In this document: one piece after another, positions 8,990 to 17,577 of the stretch | Position numbering within the stretch: the stretch's first letter is position 1 | How the letters are laid out: the number at the start of each line of letters is the position of its first letter | Assembly (NCBI GenBank): GCA_029245245.1 | Contig: JAQWPT010000011.1 | Location: 124,001-188,000, forward strand | DNA: 64,000 nucleotides | Reading direction: 5' to 3' | DNA from: Phycisphaerales bacterium | GTDB lineage: Bacteria > Planctomycetota > Phycisphaerae > Phycisphaerales > SM1A02 | The notes under the pieces: model-generated | The model's input: the letters and a program-made list of their open reading frames with translations, nothing else | Told to the model about the DNA's origin: nothing | Database searches by the model: none | Program-made: the position numbers and the translations under genes

Positions 8990-10033
8990 TCAGGCGAATG
9001 CAGGAGCGGGCGAGGCGGTTGCCGGTTCGTAGGATCGCCAGTCGTGCAGGGCACGGCGGATCTCTTCACTTGATGTCGCGGTGCGGATTCGTTCCTTCAG
9101 GGGCTTGATGTGCCCCATGGTCTTTCCGTACCAGGCGATGGCGCTGCGCAGCCGATGCATCACCATGCGTTCGCTCTGGTGCTCGAGGATCAGGTCGAGG
9201 TGCCGTTCGATGCAGTCGATCCGTTCGCGGAACGTCGGGTCGGGCAGTTCGACACCATGGACCAGCAGCGAGCGGATCTGGTTGAAGAGCCAGGGACGGC
9301 GCAGGGCTCCGCGTCCGACCATGACCGCGTCGCATCCCGTGGCCTCGACCATCGCACGTGCATCTTCCGCGCAGCGGATGTCGCCGTTGCCGATGACGGG
9401 AATCGTCTTGACTGCAGCCTTGACTTCCGCGATGCCGCCGAGGCGGACTTCGCCCTTGAATCGCATTTCCGTCGTTCTGCCGTGGACGGTGATCGCGGCG
9501 ATGCCGATGTCCTCCAGGCGTCGGGCAAGTTCGGATCCGACCAGTTGTCGGTCATCCCAGCCCAGGCGGATCTTCGCCGTGACCGGGGTCCCGGTGGTGG
9601 GCGTGATCGCTTCAACGATCCGCTGTGCCAGACGGACGGTGGAATCCGTATCACACAGCAGCAGCGATCCACCGTGCTTCTTGGCGACCTTGTCGACGGG
9701 GCATCCCATGTTGATGTCCACGATCGCCGCCCCGTGATCGACCGCCCAGCGGGCCGCCTCTGGAAGGGGGTCATCCTCGTTGCCATAGAGTTGCATGCAC
9801 AGCGGGCTGTCCTGCTCGCAGGTGGCGGCGAGTTCCATGGCCCGGGGCGATCCACGCAGGATGCTGTGGGAGTTCAGCAGGTCCGTACTGGCCAGGCCCA
9901 CCCCCCCGTGCTCCCTGCAGAGCCTCCGAAAGGGCAGGTCGCAGTGGCCCGCCATGGGGGCCAGCAGGGCAGGAGAATCAAGTTGGACCCCTCCGATGCA
10001 GGGGGAGGCCAGGAGCCATTCAGAGAGCGTCAT
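8990..10033 (-). CDS. dus: tRNA-dihydrouridine synthase (Dus family)
   Basis: 347 residues with the FMN-binding TIM-barrel features of the Dus family: [18 protein letters not shown] at the N-terminus, [18 protein letters not shown] with the catalytic cysteine, [23 protein letters not shown] and VMVGRGAL. The enzyme reduces specific uridines to dihydrouridine in the D-loop of tRNA. The sequence is nearest in style to DusB-type proteins, but I do not assign a subgroup. A TAGAAT hexamer lies only six bases upstream of the ATG with no Shine-Dalgarno sequence, which suggests a leaderless transcript. Confidence 0.94.
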   Translation of the reverse strand: MTLSEWLLASPCIGGVQLDSPALLAPMAGHCDLPFRRLCREHGGVGLASTDLLNSHSILRGSPRAMELAATCEQDSPLCMQLYGNEDDPLPEAARWAVDHGAAIVDINMGCPVDKVAKKHGGSLLLCDTDSTVRLAQRIVEAITPTTGTPVTAKIRLGWDDRQLVGSELARRLEDIGIAAITVHGRTTEMRFKGEVRLGGIAEVKAAVKTIPVIGNGDIRCAEDARAMVEATGCDAVMVGRGALRRPWLFNQIRSLLVHGVELPDPTFRERIDCIERHLDLILEHQSERMVMHRLRSAIAWYGKTMGHIKPLKERIRTATSSEEIRRALHDWRSYEPATASPAPAFA

Positions 10034-10039
10034 AGGGCG

Positions 10040-10045
10040 ATTCTA
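10040..10045 (-). promoter_or_regulatory. Putative -10 element of dus (TAGAAT), leaderless arrangement
   Basis: On the minus strand TAGAAT lies six bases before the dus start codon. No ribosome-binding site fits between them, so transcription would begin at or next to the ATG. The same arrangement recurs at other first genes in this window. Confidence 0.5.
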
Positions 10046-10086
10046 GCACCCCCCCGAGGTGGAGCCGGACAGTCATTCTGGCAGGC

Positions 10087-10126
10087 TGAATCGCCTTCTC
10101 GACATGCCGAGGGGGGTTGAATCGCC
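10087..10126 (+). repeat. Direct repeat TGAATCGCC, two copies 31 bases apart
   Basis: The 9-mer TGAATCGCC occurs at 10087-10095 and 10118-10126, a 31-base spacing close to three helical turns. It lies about 60-100 bases upstream of the sigma-54-like site of dnaK, where an activator could bind. Function is inferred; chance is possible. Confidence 0.35.
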
Positions 10127-10184
10127 CTGGAGGGGCCATGAGGGCCTCAAATGCACCCCAAGTCGATGGTTGGCATGGCCTCCA

Positions 10185-10201
10185 CTGGCATGATGATTGC
10201 A
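10185..10201 (+). promoter_or_regulatory. Candidate sigma-54 (-24/-12) promoter of dnaK
   Basis: The site reads TGGCAT-N5-TTGCA, one mismatch from the RpoN consensus TGGCAC-N5-TTGCA, with the key GG (10187-10188) and GC (10199-10200) ten bases apart as required. Transcription would start near 10212 and give a leader of about 45 bases that ends in a strong GGAAGGAG ribosome-binding site (10243-10250). No TANNNT element or CIRCE operator is visible in this gap. Confidence 0.45.
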
Positions 10202-10256
10202 ACATCTCATGCAGTCGACGACCTCACCAATGGGGCGCGACTGGAAGGAGCATGCA

Positions 10257-12164
10257 ATGAGCAAGATTATTGGAATTGACCTCGGTACGACGAACTCGGT
10301 CCTGGCCGTCATGGAAGGTGATCAGCCCAAGGTGCTGATCAATGCTTCCGGCAATCGAACCACCCCCTCGGTGGTGGCCTTTACGGACAAGAGCGATCGT
10401 CTCGTCGGCGAACCCGCCCGTCACCAGCAGGTGACCAACCCGAAGCACACGGTCTTCTCGATCAAGCGCTTCATGGGTCGACGCCACGACGAAGTGCAGT
10501 CCGAGGAGAAACTGGTCCCCTACGAGATTTCGGGGGGTCCGAGTGAACTGGTCTCGGTGTCCGTGCAGGGCAAGGAATACACGCCCCCGGAGATCTCGGC
10601 CATGATCCTTCGCGAGCTGAAGCGCATCTCGGAGGAGTACCTCGGCGAGTCCGTCGACAAGGCGGTCATCACCGTTCCCGCGTACTTCAACGACGCACAA
10701 CGCCAGGCGACGAAGGACGCCGGCGAGATCGCCGGCTTGAAGGTCGAGCGGATCATCAACGAGCCGACCGCAGCCGCTCTGGCCTACGGGCTGGAGAAGA
10801 AGACCAATGCGAAGATCGCGGTCTTCGACCTCGGTGGCGGTACGTTCGACATCTCCATCCTCGATATCGGGGACGGGGTGTTCGAAGTGCTCTCCACCCA
10901 CGGTGATACCCATCTCGGTGGTGATGACTTCGACCAGATCCTCATCGATTACATCGCCGAGGAGTTCCGCAAGACCGAGGGCATCGACATTCGTGACGAT
11001 GCCATGGCCCTGCAGCGACTCAAGGAGGCGTCCGAGAAGGCCAAGTGCGAACTTTCCCAGCAGTTGGAGACCTCGGTGAACCTGCCGTTCATCACGGCCG
11101 ATGCCAATGGCCCCAAGCACCTCCAGTGCACCATCAACCGGGCCACCTTCGAGGAACTGGCGGGTGATCTCTTCGCCCGCATCGGCGGCCCCTGCCGCAC
11201 GGCGTTGAAGGACGCCGGCCTCCAGCCATCGGACATCGCCGATGTCGTCATGGTCGGTGGTTCCACCCGCATCCCCATGGTGCAGGAGATCGCCAAGGAG
11301 GTCTTCTCGACCGCCGAACTCGATCGGTCCATCAACCCCGATGAGGTCGTGGCGATCGGTGCCGCCATTCAGGGCGGCGTACTCCAGGGCGACGTCAAGG
11401 ACGTGCTGCTGCTGGACGTGACCCCCCTGAGTCTGGGTGTCGAGACGCTCGGCAGCCTGATGACATCGCTGATCGAGAAGAACACGACCATTCCGACGTC
11501 CCGCAAGGAGACCTTCTCCACGGCGTCGGACAACCAGACCTCGGTGACCATCCATGTTCTTCAGGGTGAACGTGAGTTCGCCCATGACAACCGGACGCTG
11601 GGCAAGTTCGATCTCACGGACATTCCCGGGGCACCTCGCGGTGTACCCCAGATCGAGGTGGAGTTCGCGCTCGATGCCAACGGCATTCTGAACGTCTCTG
11701 CGACCGACAAGGCCACCGGCAAGAGTCACAACATCCAGATCACCGGCTCATCCGGCCTGGACAAGGAAGAGATCGATCGCATGAAGAACGAGGCGGAGTC
11801 CAATGCCTCAGATGACAAGGCGCGTCGCGAACTCATCGAGTTGAAGAATCAGGGCGAACAGATCGCCTACCAGGTTCGTAAACAGCTCGAAGAGCACGGC
11901 GACAAGGTTTCGCCCGAAGTCCGTGCGACGATCGAATCGTCACTGACGAATCTCGAATCGAAACTCAAGGAAGATGACAAGGCGGCCATCGAAGCAGCAC
12001 TGAAGCAGCTCAACGACAGTGCCATGGAACTCGGCAAGGCCGTCTATGAAGCAACCGCGAGCCAGGACCCCGCAGGGGAAGCCCAGGCCGGTGCGGAAGA
12101 GGCCGGGCCCAGTGGTGACGACGACGTCATCGACGCAGAATACGAGGTCAAGGAAGACGACTGA
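10257..12164 (+). CDS. dnaK: Molecular chaperone DnaK (Hsp70)
   Basis: 635 residues, the usual DnaK length. The nucleotide-binding domain has [10 protein letters not shown] at the start, [17 protein letters not shown] and [14 protein letters not shown]. The substrate-binding domain has [16 protein letters not shown] and the lid follows. The C-terminal end is acidic ([15 protein letters not shown]), as in proteobacterial DnaK. DnaK folds and refolds proteins with DnaJ and GrpE in the cytoplasm. The start at 10257 is set by GGAAGGAG just upstream; an upstream in-frame ATG adds 20 atypical residues. It stands alone: no grpE, dnaJ or hrcA flanks it. A terminator follows. Confidence 0.98.
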   Translation: MSKIIGIDLGTTNSVLAVMEGDQPKVLINASGNRTTPSVVAFTDKSDRLVGEPARHQQVTNPKHTVFSIKRFMGRRHDEVQSEEKLVPYEISGGPSELVSVSVQGKEYTPPEISAMILRELKRISEEYLGESVDKAVITVPAYFNDAQRQATKDAGEIAGLKVERIINEPTAAALAYGLEKKTNAKIAVFDLGGGTFDISILDIGDGVFEVLSTHGDTHLGGDDFDQILIDYIAEEFRKTEGIDIRDDAMALQRLKEASEKAKCELSQQLETSVNLPFITADANGPKHLQCTINRATFEELAGDLFARIGGPCRTALKDAGLQPSDIADVVMVGGSTRIPMVQEIAKEVFSTAELDRSINPDEVVAIGAAIQGGVLQGDVKDVLLLDVTPLSLGVETLGSLMTSLIEKNTTIPTSRKETFSTASDNQTSVTIHVLQGEREFAHDNRTLGKFDLTDIPGAPRGVPQIEVEFALDANGILNVSATDKATGKSHNIQITGSSGLDKEEIDRMKNEAESNASDDKARRELIELKNQGEQIAYQVRKQLEEHGDKVSPEVRATIESSLTNLESKLKEDDKAAIEAALKQLNDSAMELGKAVYEATASQDPAGEAQAGAEEAGPSGDDDVIDAEYEVKEDD

Positions 12165-12207
12165 TCTTTCCTGATCCCATTAACTTTCCGGCACGACCTG
12201 AAAGGGG

Positions 12208-12239
12208 GGGCTCGCAACGCGTGTTGCGAGCCCTCTTTC
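12208..12239 (+). terminator. Rho-independent terminator after dnaK
   Basis: A perfect 11-bp stem (GGGCTCGCAAC pairing with GTTGCGAGCCC) with a four-base GCGT loop is followed by a short T-rich tail (TCTTTC). It begins 44 bases after the dnaK stop codon. Confidence 0.88.
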
Positions 12240-12303
12240 ATGTTCGTCCCAGGCCCGTCGTGCACTATGATGGAGTTCCAACCCGAAGCGAGGACCAGTA
12301 CCC

Positions 12304-13674
12304 ATGACGACTATTTCGACGAACTCCGATGCCACCTCCGCCGGCACCCTCGGCGATGACCAGATTGCAGGCCTTCGCAAGGGCTTCGATGCCAATCCGA
12401 AGTGGAAGCTTGCCCAGAACGCCGTCAGCCAGACGGCCGTCGATGACGTGGCCATGGACCGCTCGATCGTGGCCGGTCTCGACTACACCTTCTCGACCCT
12501 GCTGGACGACTGGAAGGTCACGAACCAGCGGCAGTCCGGGCGATGCTGGATGTTCGCCGCCCTCAACCTCCTGCGTGTCGGGGCGATGAAGAAGATGAAC
12601 CTCAAGGAGTTCGAGTTCAGCCAGAACTACACCCTCTTCTGGGACAAGTTCGAGCGTGCCAACTACTTCTACGAAGCCGTCATCGAGACGTCGGACCGAC
12701 CGATCGACGATCGGGCCCTCTGTTTCCTGCTGGATCGTCCTCTGGACGACGGTGGGCAGTGGAACATGTTCATGAACATCGTCAGGAAGCACGGCCTGGT
12801 TCCCAAGTCGGCCATGCCTGAGACGCAGAGTTCCTCGTGCACCCGCCGGATGAACTCGATCATGCACGGCCTTCTTCGCCGGGGGGCACGTGATCTCCGT
12901 GCTGCCAGCGATCGGGGTGACTCCACCGAGGCCATCCGGGTCGTCAAGGACGGGCTGCTCGAGGAGGTCTGGCGTGTCCTGTGCATCCACCTCGGCACGC
13001 CGCCGACGGACTTCGACTGGCAGTGGAATGACAAGGACAAGGAGTTCCATCGTGCCGGCCGCATGACACCCCAGCAGTTCGCCGATACCTACGTGGATCT
13101 TCCGCTGGACGATTTCGTCTGCATCGTGCACGACGCCCGTGAGACGAGTCCCACCGGTCAGACGTACACCGTCGAGCACCTGGGCAACGTCGTCGGGGGC
13201 GAGCCGGTGCTGTACCTGAACGTCGAGATCGACGTCATGAAGTCGATCGCCATGAAGGTCCTTGAGGGTGGTGAGCCGGTGTGGTTCGGCTGCGACGTCG
13301 GCAAGATGTTCCGCCGTGACATCGGTATCTGGGATGCCGAACTCTACGACCTGGAGAATCTCTACGACGTTCCATTCACTCTGGACAAGGGTGGTCGCCT
13401 CGACTTCCACGAAACCCTCATGACCCATGCCATGCTCTTTACCGGGGTCGACGTGGTCGACGGTACACCGCGTCGCTGGCGGGTCGAAAATTCATGGGGT
13501 GATGAGAAGGTTGGTCGCAAGGGGTTCCAGGTCATGAACGATTCGTGGTTCAACGAGCACATGTTCGAGATCGCCGCGAGGAAGTCGGATCTTCCCGTCG
13601 AGCTCCAGCAGGCCCTGGAGACCGAGCCGATCGTGCTGCCACCGTGGGATCCAATGGGCTCTCTCGCCGGCTGA
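12304..13674 (+). CDS. pepC: Aminopeptidase C (bleomycin hydrolase family, peptidase C1B)
   Basis: 456 residues, the usual family length. The papain-type catalytic residues are Cys81 in QSGRCWMFAALN, His375 in THAMLFTGVD and Asn396 in VENSWG. The family forms hexameric, cytoplasmic, self-compartmentalised cysteine aminopeptidases that trim peptides from the N-terminus. No signal peptide is present. A GAGGA lies about 11 bases upstream of the ATG, and a TATGAT at 12266-12271 could serve as the -10 box. It is probably transcribed alone, between the dnaK terminator and the secreted gene that follows. Confidence 0.95.
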   Translation: MTTISTNSDATSAGTLGDDQIAGLRKGFDANPKWKLAQNAVSQTAVDDVAMDRSIVAGLDYTFSTLLDDWKVTNQRQSGRCWMFAALNLLRVGAMKKMNLKEFEFSQNYTLFWDKFERANYFYEAVIETSDRPIDDRALCFLLDRPLDDGGQWNMFMNIVRKHGLVPKSAMPETQSSSCTRRMNSIMHGLLRRGARDLRAASDRGDSTEAIRVVKDGLLEEVWRVLCIHLGTPPTDFDWQWNDKDKEFHRAGRMTPQQFADTYVDLPLDDFVCIVHDARETSPTGQTYTVEHLGNVVGGEPVLYLNVEIDVMKSIAMKVLEGGEPVWFGCDVGKMFRRDIGIWDAELYDLENLYDVPFTLDKGGRLDFHETLMTHAMLFTGVDVVDGTPRRWRVENSWGDEKVGRKGFQVMNDSWFNEHMFEIAARKSDLPVELQQALETEPIVLPPWDPMGSLAG

Positions 13675-13752
13675 TTTCGGGCTTTACCGGTTCTTCATGT
13701 GGATCTCCCGCGATCTGTCGTGTTTTTGCTTCGGTGCCCTCGTTTCCTCCAC

Positions 13753-13758
13753 TAGGAT
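13753..13758 (+). promoter_or_regulatory. Possible -10 element (TAGGAT) for the secreted dockerin-like gene
   Basis: TAGGAT lies about 68 bases before the start codon at 13826, in the 151-base gap after pepC. There is no convincing -35 box. The call rests on the recurrence of this hexamer class before other genes here. Confidence 0.3.
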
Positions 13759-13825
13759 GGACGGTCGGTGAAACGGGGCGGAGGCCCCATTCCGACTCAC
13801 GAAGCATCGAATGGAGAGGGAAGAA

Positions 13826-14929
13826 ATGAAGATTTTCGCACTGGCGTGTACTGCCACGACTGTTCTCTGCGCATCGGCCATGGGACAGGCTGTCGATGGT
13901 TCGTACGAAGCACTGGAAGCCGGGACATACCAGAACACCTCGACGAATTTCGGGGACAACGACAATCCCGATCCCGGACTGGCCATCGGATCCGAACTCA
14001 ACTTCGGCAACGCCTCGATCGCCAACGGCAAGCTGCATGTCTTTCTCGGTGGCAACCTCGAGACGAACTACAACAAGCTTGAGATCTTCATTGATGTGCG
14101 GGAGGGTGGCCAGAACCGCATGCTCGGCAACAACGCCGATGTCAGCTTTGGCGGCCTGAATCGCCTTGGCGATGACGGGACAGGCAACGGATTGACCTTC
14201 GATGTGGGATTCGAGCCGGACATGTGGATCGGCGTGACCTGTGGCGTCACCGATGGAGTCGTGGAGTTCTTCGTCAACTACGCCGAACTTCGCACCGAGG
14301 GTGGTGGATACGGAGCCTACATCGGGTCCGGCATGCCCGGTCCGGATGGCGCCCTGATCTCCCTCAAGGGAATGGAAGTCGCCCTGGACAACTCGAACAT
14401 CAGTGGTGTCTCCGGCGGCATCGGCATGGACTGCGGCACTGACGGCGATCTCGACGGTGAGACCGGTGTGGAGATCGCGGTGCCCCTGTACCTGTTCGAC
14501 TGGGATGGAGAAGGGATCCAGATCGATTCCGCCAGCGTCTGCGCGATGATCAACAACCCCGATCACAATTACCTGTCCAACCAGGTGCTCGGCGGCATCT
14601 TCAGTGGTGACAACCTCGGTGAACCGCGGTCCATCAACTTCAACGCGGTGCCCGGCAGCCAGTATTTCGATTCCGGCGCTTCGGCCAAGCCCTGTCCGAG
14701 CGTCTTCGGCACGTGCTGTGTCGCATCCGGAGACTCCGTCTCCTGCCTGACCGTGCCGGCCGACGTCTGCGCCTTCTACGGAGGCGAGTACGGCGGTGAT
14801 GGAACGAACTGCACCGACGATGACAACTGCGTTCCGCCGGTGCAGTGCGCCAGCGACATCAACGACGATGGTCGTGTCGATGTGGGTGACCTGCTCCAGG
14901 TCATCGGCGACTGGGGATGCATCGAGTAA
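13826..14929 (+). CDS. Secreted protein of unknown function with C-terminal dockerin-like repeat
   Basis: 367 residues. A signal peptide (KIFALACTATTVLCASAMGQA) is clear. The body is rich in Gly, Asn and Asp and has no catalytic motif I recognise. Near the C-terminus are a cysteine-rich stretch (FGTCCVASGDSVSCL and following) and one EF-hand-like dockerin repeat, DINDDGRVDVGDLLQVIGDWG shortened here to its core. In cellulosome systems two such repeats bind cohesin; the single copies common in planctomycete secreted proteins have no proven role. The start at 13826 fits the signal peptide; an ATG at 13811 would add five charged residues. Confidence 0.85.
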   Translation: MKIFALACTATTVLCASAMGQAVDGSYEALEAGTYQNTSTNFGDNDNPDPGLAIGSELNFGNASIANGKLHVFLGGNLETNYNKLEIFIDVREGGQNRMLGNNADVSFGGLNRLGDDGTGNGLTFDVGFEPDMWIGVTCGVTDGVVEFFVNYAELRTEGGGYGAYIGSGMPGPDGALISLKGMEVALDNSNISGVSGGIGMDCGTDGDLDGETGVEIAVPLYLFDWDGEGIQIDSASVCAMINNPDHNYLSNQVLGGIFSGDNLGEPRSINFNAVPGSQYFDSGASAKPCPSVFGTCCVASGDSVSCLTVPADVCAFYGGEYGGDGTNCTDDDNCVPPVQCASDINDDGRVDVGDLLQVIGDWGCIE

Positions 14930-14942
14930 CGAAGCGGCGCCG

Positions 14943-14948
14943 TATACT
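14943..14948 (+). promoter_or_regulatory. Possible -10 element (TATACT) for the GH13 gene
   Basis: TATACT lies 47 bases before the ATG at 14996, directly after the stop of the previous gene. A GGAGG ribosome-binding site at 14986-14990 follows, so this gene would have a normal leader. No good -35 box is visible. Confidence 0.4.
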
Positions 14949-14995
14949 GCCATTGAGGACGAGTGCGTCCCGCGTGAGCGGCTCCGGAGGATCAC

Positions 14996-17563
14996 ATGAC
15001 TGCATTGCACCGCACACTGGTCTACCTCGGCATGGTGTCCATGACCGCTGTGGTTCAAGCCGACCGGGGTGATTCCTGGGGCGGTGGCATGGGAGCAATC
15101 CCGTATTTCGACCAGGCCCCGGGCTGGAATGAAGACTGGGTCTTCACCGGCAGCGGGTGCGAGTACGACACCGATGGATCCGGCGCCGTTGATGTCGGCG
15201 ACCTGCTGGCGGTGATCGGTGGTTGGGGTACCGACGCGCCTGATTTCAGTGGAGATGGATTCGTGGGTGTCGAGGATCTGCTGCTTGTGATCCAGGAGTG
15301 GGGTCCGTGCGGTGGCCAATGGAGTCTCGAGGCATCCGGTGACCCGGATCTCGGCTCATCGTCCGACGGCATCGTCCGCATCAGCATTCCCCTGGTGCGA
15401 CTGGGTGTTTCCGCCGGTGACGTGTTCGAGTTCGACGTGGCGTCTACCGGGCCCGGGGACAACGACCCCGGGGTTGATCACCTCAGCAACCCGAAACAGG
15501 CGACACCGTGGTGGTACGTCCCGTCCATCGGGGGTCCGTTCCTGTCCTACACCGTCACGAGCGGCGGGGGAGCCTCGCTGGAGTACCTCGATACCGAGGG
15601 AGATGTCTTCGGCCACGACAACCTCGACATCATTCGCGTGGTGCTTGCCAACGACGCCACCGATCTTCACATCACGATCGAAACCGCTGGCGACCTGCAG
15701 GCCGAGTCCTGGTCCCAGTTCATGGTTCTCATCGACACCGGGTCCGGTGGAACGGCCGAGAGTCCCTGGGACACGAACATGGACCTCGGAGGCGCCCTCT
15801 TCGACGTCTTCGCGGGCATCGGCTGCCAGCGTGATGACGGGACGCAGTTCCGGGTCTGGGCGCCCAACGGCGAGGAAGTCACCGTAGCCGGCAGTTTCAA
15901 CGAGTGGGACATGCTCGCCGACCAGCTCGTGAGCGAAGGCAACGGTGTCTGGTCCTCGGATGTACTCGGGGCGCTTCCCGGTGACGAATACAAGTTCGTC
16001 ATCCGCAACGGCGACACCTGGTACTGGCGGAACGATCCATACGCCCGCCGGCTGACCAACTCCGTGGGCAACTCCATCATCTACGATCCCGGCACCTACT
16101 CCTGGCTCGGTGACACCTTCTCCATGCCGTCCTACGACGACATCGTGATCTATGAACTGCACATCGGCAGTTTCGGTTTGATCGCGCCGGGCAGCATCCA
16201 CGAGGTGACCAGCCGGCTGGACTACCTGGCGGATCTTGGAATCAACGCCATTGAACTCATGCCGTTCGTGGAGTTTCCCGGCGACGTCTCCTGGGGCTAC
16301 AACCCATCGCACCCCTTCGCGATCGAGAGCCAATATGGAAGTCCGGGAGATTTCAAGTGGTTCGTCGAGCAGGCCCACGCTCGTGGCATCGCGGTGCTGG
16401 CCGATGTCGTGTTCAGCCACCTCGGCCCCAGTGATCTGGATCTCTGGCAGTTCGACGGGTGGAACATCGACGGCAACGGCGGCATCTACTTCTATCAGGA
16501 CGAACGAGCCGAAACACCGTGGGGGCCACGGCCGGACTACGGGCGCGGCGAGGTGCGTCAGTACATCCGCGACAACATCCTGTTCTGGCTCGAGGAATAC
16601 CAGATGGACGGCATCCGGATGGATGCCACGAAGTGGATCCACCAGACCGACGATGGGCAACCGATCCCCGAGGGCTGGTCCCTGCTCCAGTGGATCAACG
16701 ACGAGATCGACGCGATCCAGCCCTGGACCTTCTCGACCTCCGAGGACATGGATGGAAACCATGACATTACGAACTCCACGGGCTCCGGTGGGGCCGGTTT
16801 TGATTCCCAGTGGGATGCGGGATTCGTGCACCCGGTGCGTGGTGTCCTGACCGCGGGCTCCGATGCCGAACGGGACATGAACGCCATCCGTTCATGCGTC
16901 ACGAGCCAGTACAGTGGCAGCGCCTTCAAGCGAATCATCTTCACGGAGTCACACGACGAGGTCGCCTCCGGCAACGGGAAGCAGCGACTGACCGAGGACA
17001 TCTGCCCCGGTTGTGCCGACAGCTGGTACGCCAAGAAGCGATCCACACTTGGTGCGGCCGTGGTCATGACGTCTCCAGGTGTCCCGATGCTCTTCATGGG
17101 ACAGGAGTTCCTTGAGGATGGTGGCTGGGACGACTGGATCGCTTTGGACTGGTCCCGGGCCGACACCTACTCGGGCATCCTTCAGCTCTACAAGGACATC
17201 ATCTCGCTTCGCCGCAACTTCTGGGGGAACACCGCCGGCCTGCGAGGCGGCAGTACGAACTTCTTCCACCAGAACGACACCGACAAGGTGGTGGCCTGGC
17301 ATCGATACGCCAACGGTGGACCCGGTGACGATGTCGTGGTGGCTGCGAACTTCTCGATCTCGGGCCGATCCAGTTACCGCATCGGCCTCCCGAATGGTGG
17401 AACGTGGTACGTGCGTTTCAACAGTGATGCTGCGTCGTACGACGAGTCCTTCTCGAACTGGAGCACGGTTGATCTGAATGCGGAATCGATTCCCTGGGAT
17501 GGGATGTCGTACTCGGCGGAGATCGAGATCGGCCCCTATTCCGCCGTGATCTTTTCCCAGTAA
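14996..17563 (+). CDS. Secreted GH13 alpha-glucan-active enzyme with N-terminal dockerin-like repeats and CBM48
   Basis: 855 residues with an N-terminal signal peptide. Two dockerin-like repeats lie at about residues 55-105 (DTDGSGAVDVGDLLAVIGGW and DFSGDGFVGVEDLLLVIQEW). An unrecognised beta-rich region follows to ~275, then a CBM48-type domain (TQFRVWAPNGEEVTVAGSFN). The GH13 barrel has all four conserved regions: DVVFSH (Asp470), DGIRMDATK (nucleophile Asp543), SEDMDGN (acid/base Glu583) and ESHDEV (His653-Asp654). The CBM48-plus-barrel layout resembles branching enzymes and maltooligosyltrehalose trehalohydrolases, but export argues for degradation or remodelling of external alpha-glucan. 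The exact reaction is not determined. Confidence 0.92.
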   Translation: MTALHRTLVYLGMVSMTAVVQADRGDSWGGGMGAIPYFDQAPGWNEDWVFTGSGCEYDTDGSGAVDVGDLLAVIGGWGTDAPDFSGDGFVGVEDLLLVIQEWGPCGGQWSLEASGDPDLGSSSDGIVRISIPLVRLGVSAGDVFEFDVASTGPGDNDPGVDHLSNPKQATPWWYVPSIGGPFLSYTVTSGGGASLEYLDTEGDVFGHDNLDIIRVVLANDATDLHITIETAGDLQAESWSQFMVLIDTGSGGTAESPWDTNMDLGGALFDVFAGIGCQRDDGTQFRVWAPNGEEVTVAGSFNEWDMLADQLVSEGNGVWSSDVLGALPGDEYKFVIRNGDTWYWRNDPYARRLTNSVGNSIIYDPGTYSWLGDTFSMPSYDDIVIYELHIGSFGLIAPGSIHEVTSRLDYLADLGINAIELMPFVEFPGDVSWGYNPSHPFAIESQYGSPGDFKWFVEQAHARGIAVLADVVFSHLGPSDLDLWQFDGWNIDGNGGIYFYQDERAETPWGPRPDYGRGEVRQYIRDNILFWLEEYQMDGIRMDATKWIHQTDDGQPIPEGWSLLQWINDEIDAIQPWTFSTSEDMDGNHDITNSTGSGGAGFDSQWDAGFVHPVRGVLTAGSDAERDMNAIRSCVTSQYSGSAFKRIIFTESHDEVASGNGKQRLTEDICPGCADSWYAKKRSTLGAAVVMTSPGVPMLFMGQEFLEDGGWDDWIALDWSRADTYSGILQLYKDIISLRRNFWGNTAGLRGGSTNFFHQNDTDKVVAWHRYANGGPGDDVVVAANFSISGRSSYRIGLPNGGTWYVRFNSDAASYDESFSNWSTVDLNAESIPWDGMSYSAEIEIGPYSAVIFSQ

Positions 17564-17577
17564 GGGCCTGCACGATC

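Noticed and set aside
10036-10043. Third, inverted copy of GAATCGCC near the dus start
   Set aside because: It overlaps the putative -10 box of dus and lies outside the phased pair, so it is probably chance.
9110-10120. Plus-strand open frame opposite dus
   Set aside because: The minus strand carries all Dus motifs; the plus-strand product looks like a shadow rich in Arg and Gly.
10034-10256. CIRCE or sigma-32 site upstream of dnaK
   Set aside because: Searched by eye for TTAGCACTC-N9-GAGTGCTAA and for a sigma-32-like pair; neither is present.
10224-11729. Antisense open frame of about 500 codons across dnaK
   Set aside because: It mirrors the codon bias of dnaK and encodes no known family.
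13675-13825. Terminator between pepC and the next gene
   Set aside because: No hairpin of convincing length with a T-run could be found in this gap.
15356-16831. Antisense open frame of about 490 codons across the GH13 gene
   Set aside because: Same reason: the plus strand has a complete GH13 enzyme with all catalytic residues.
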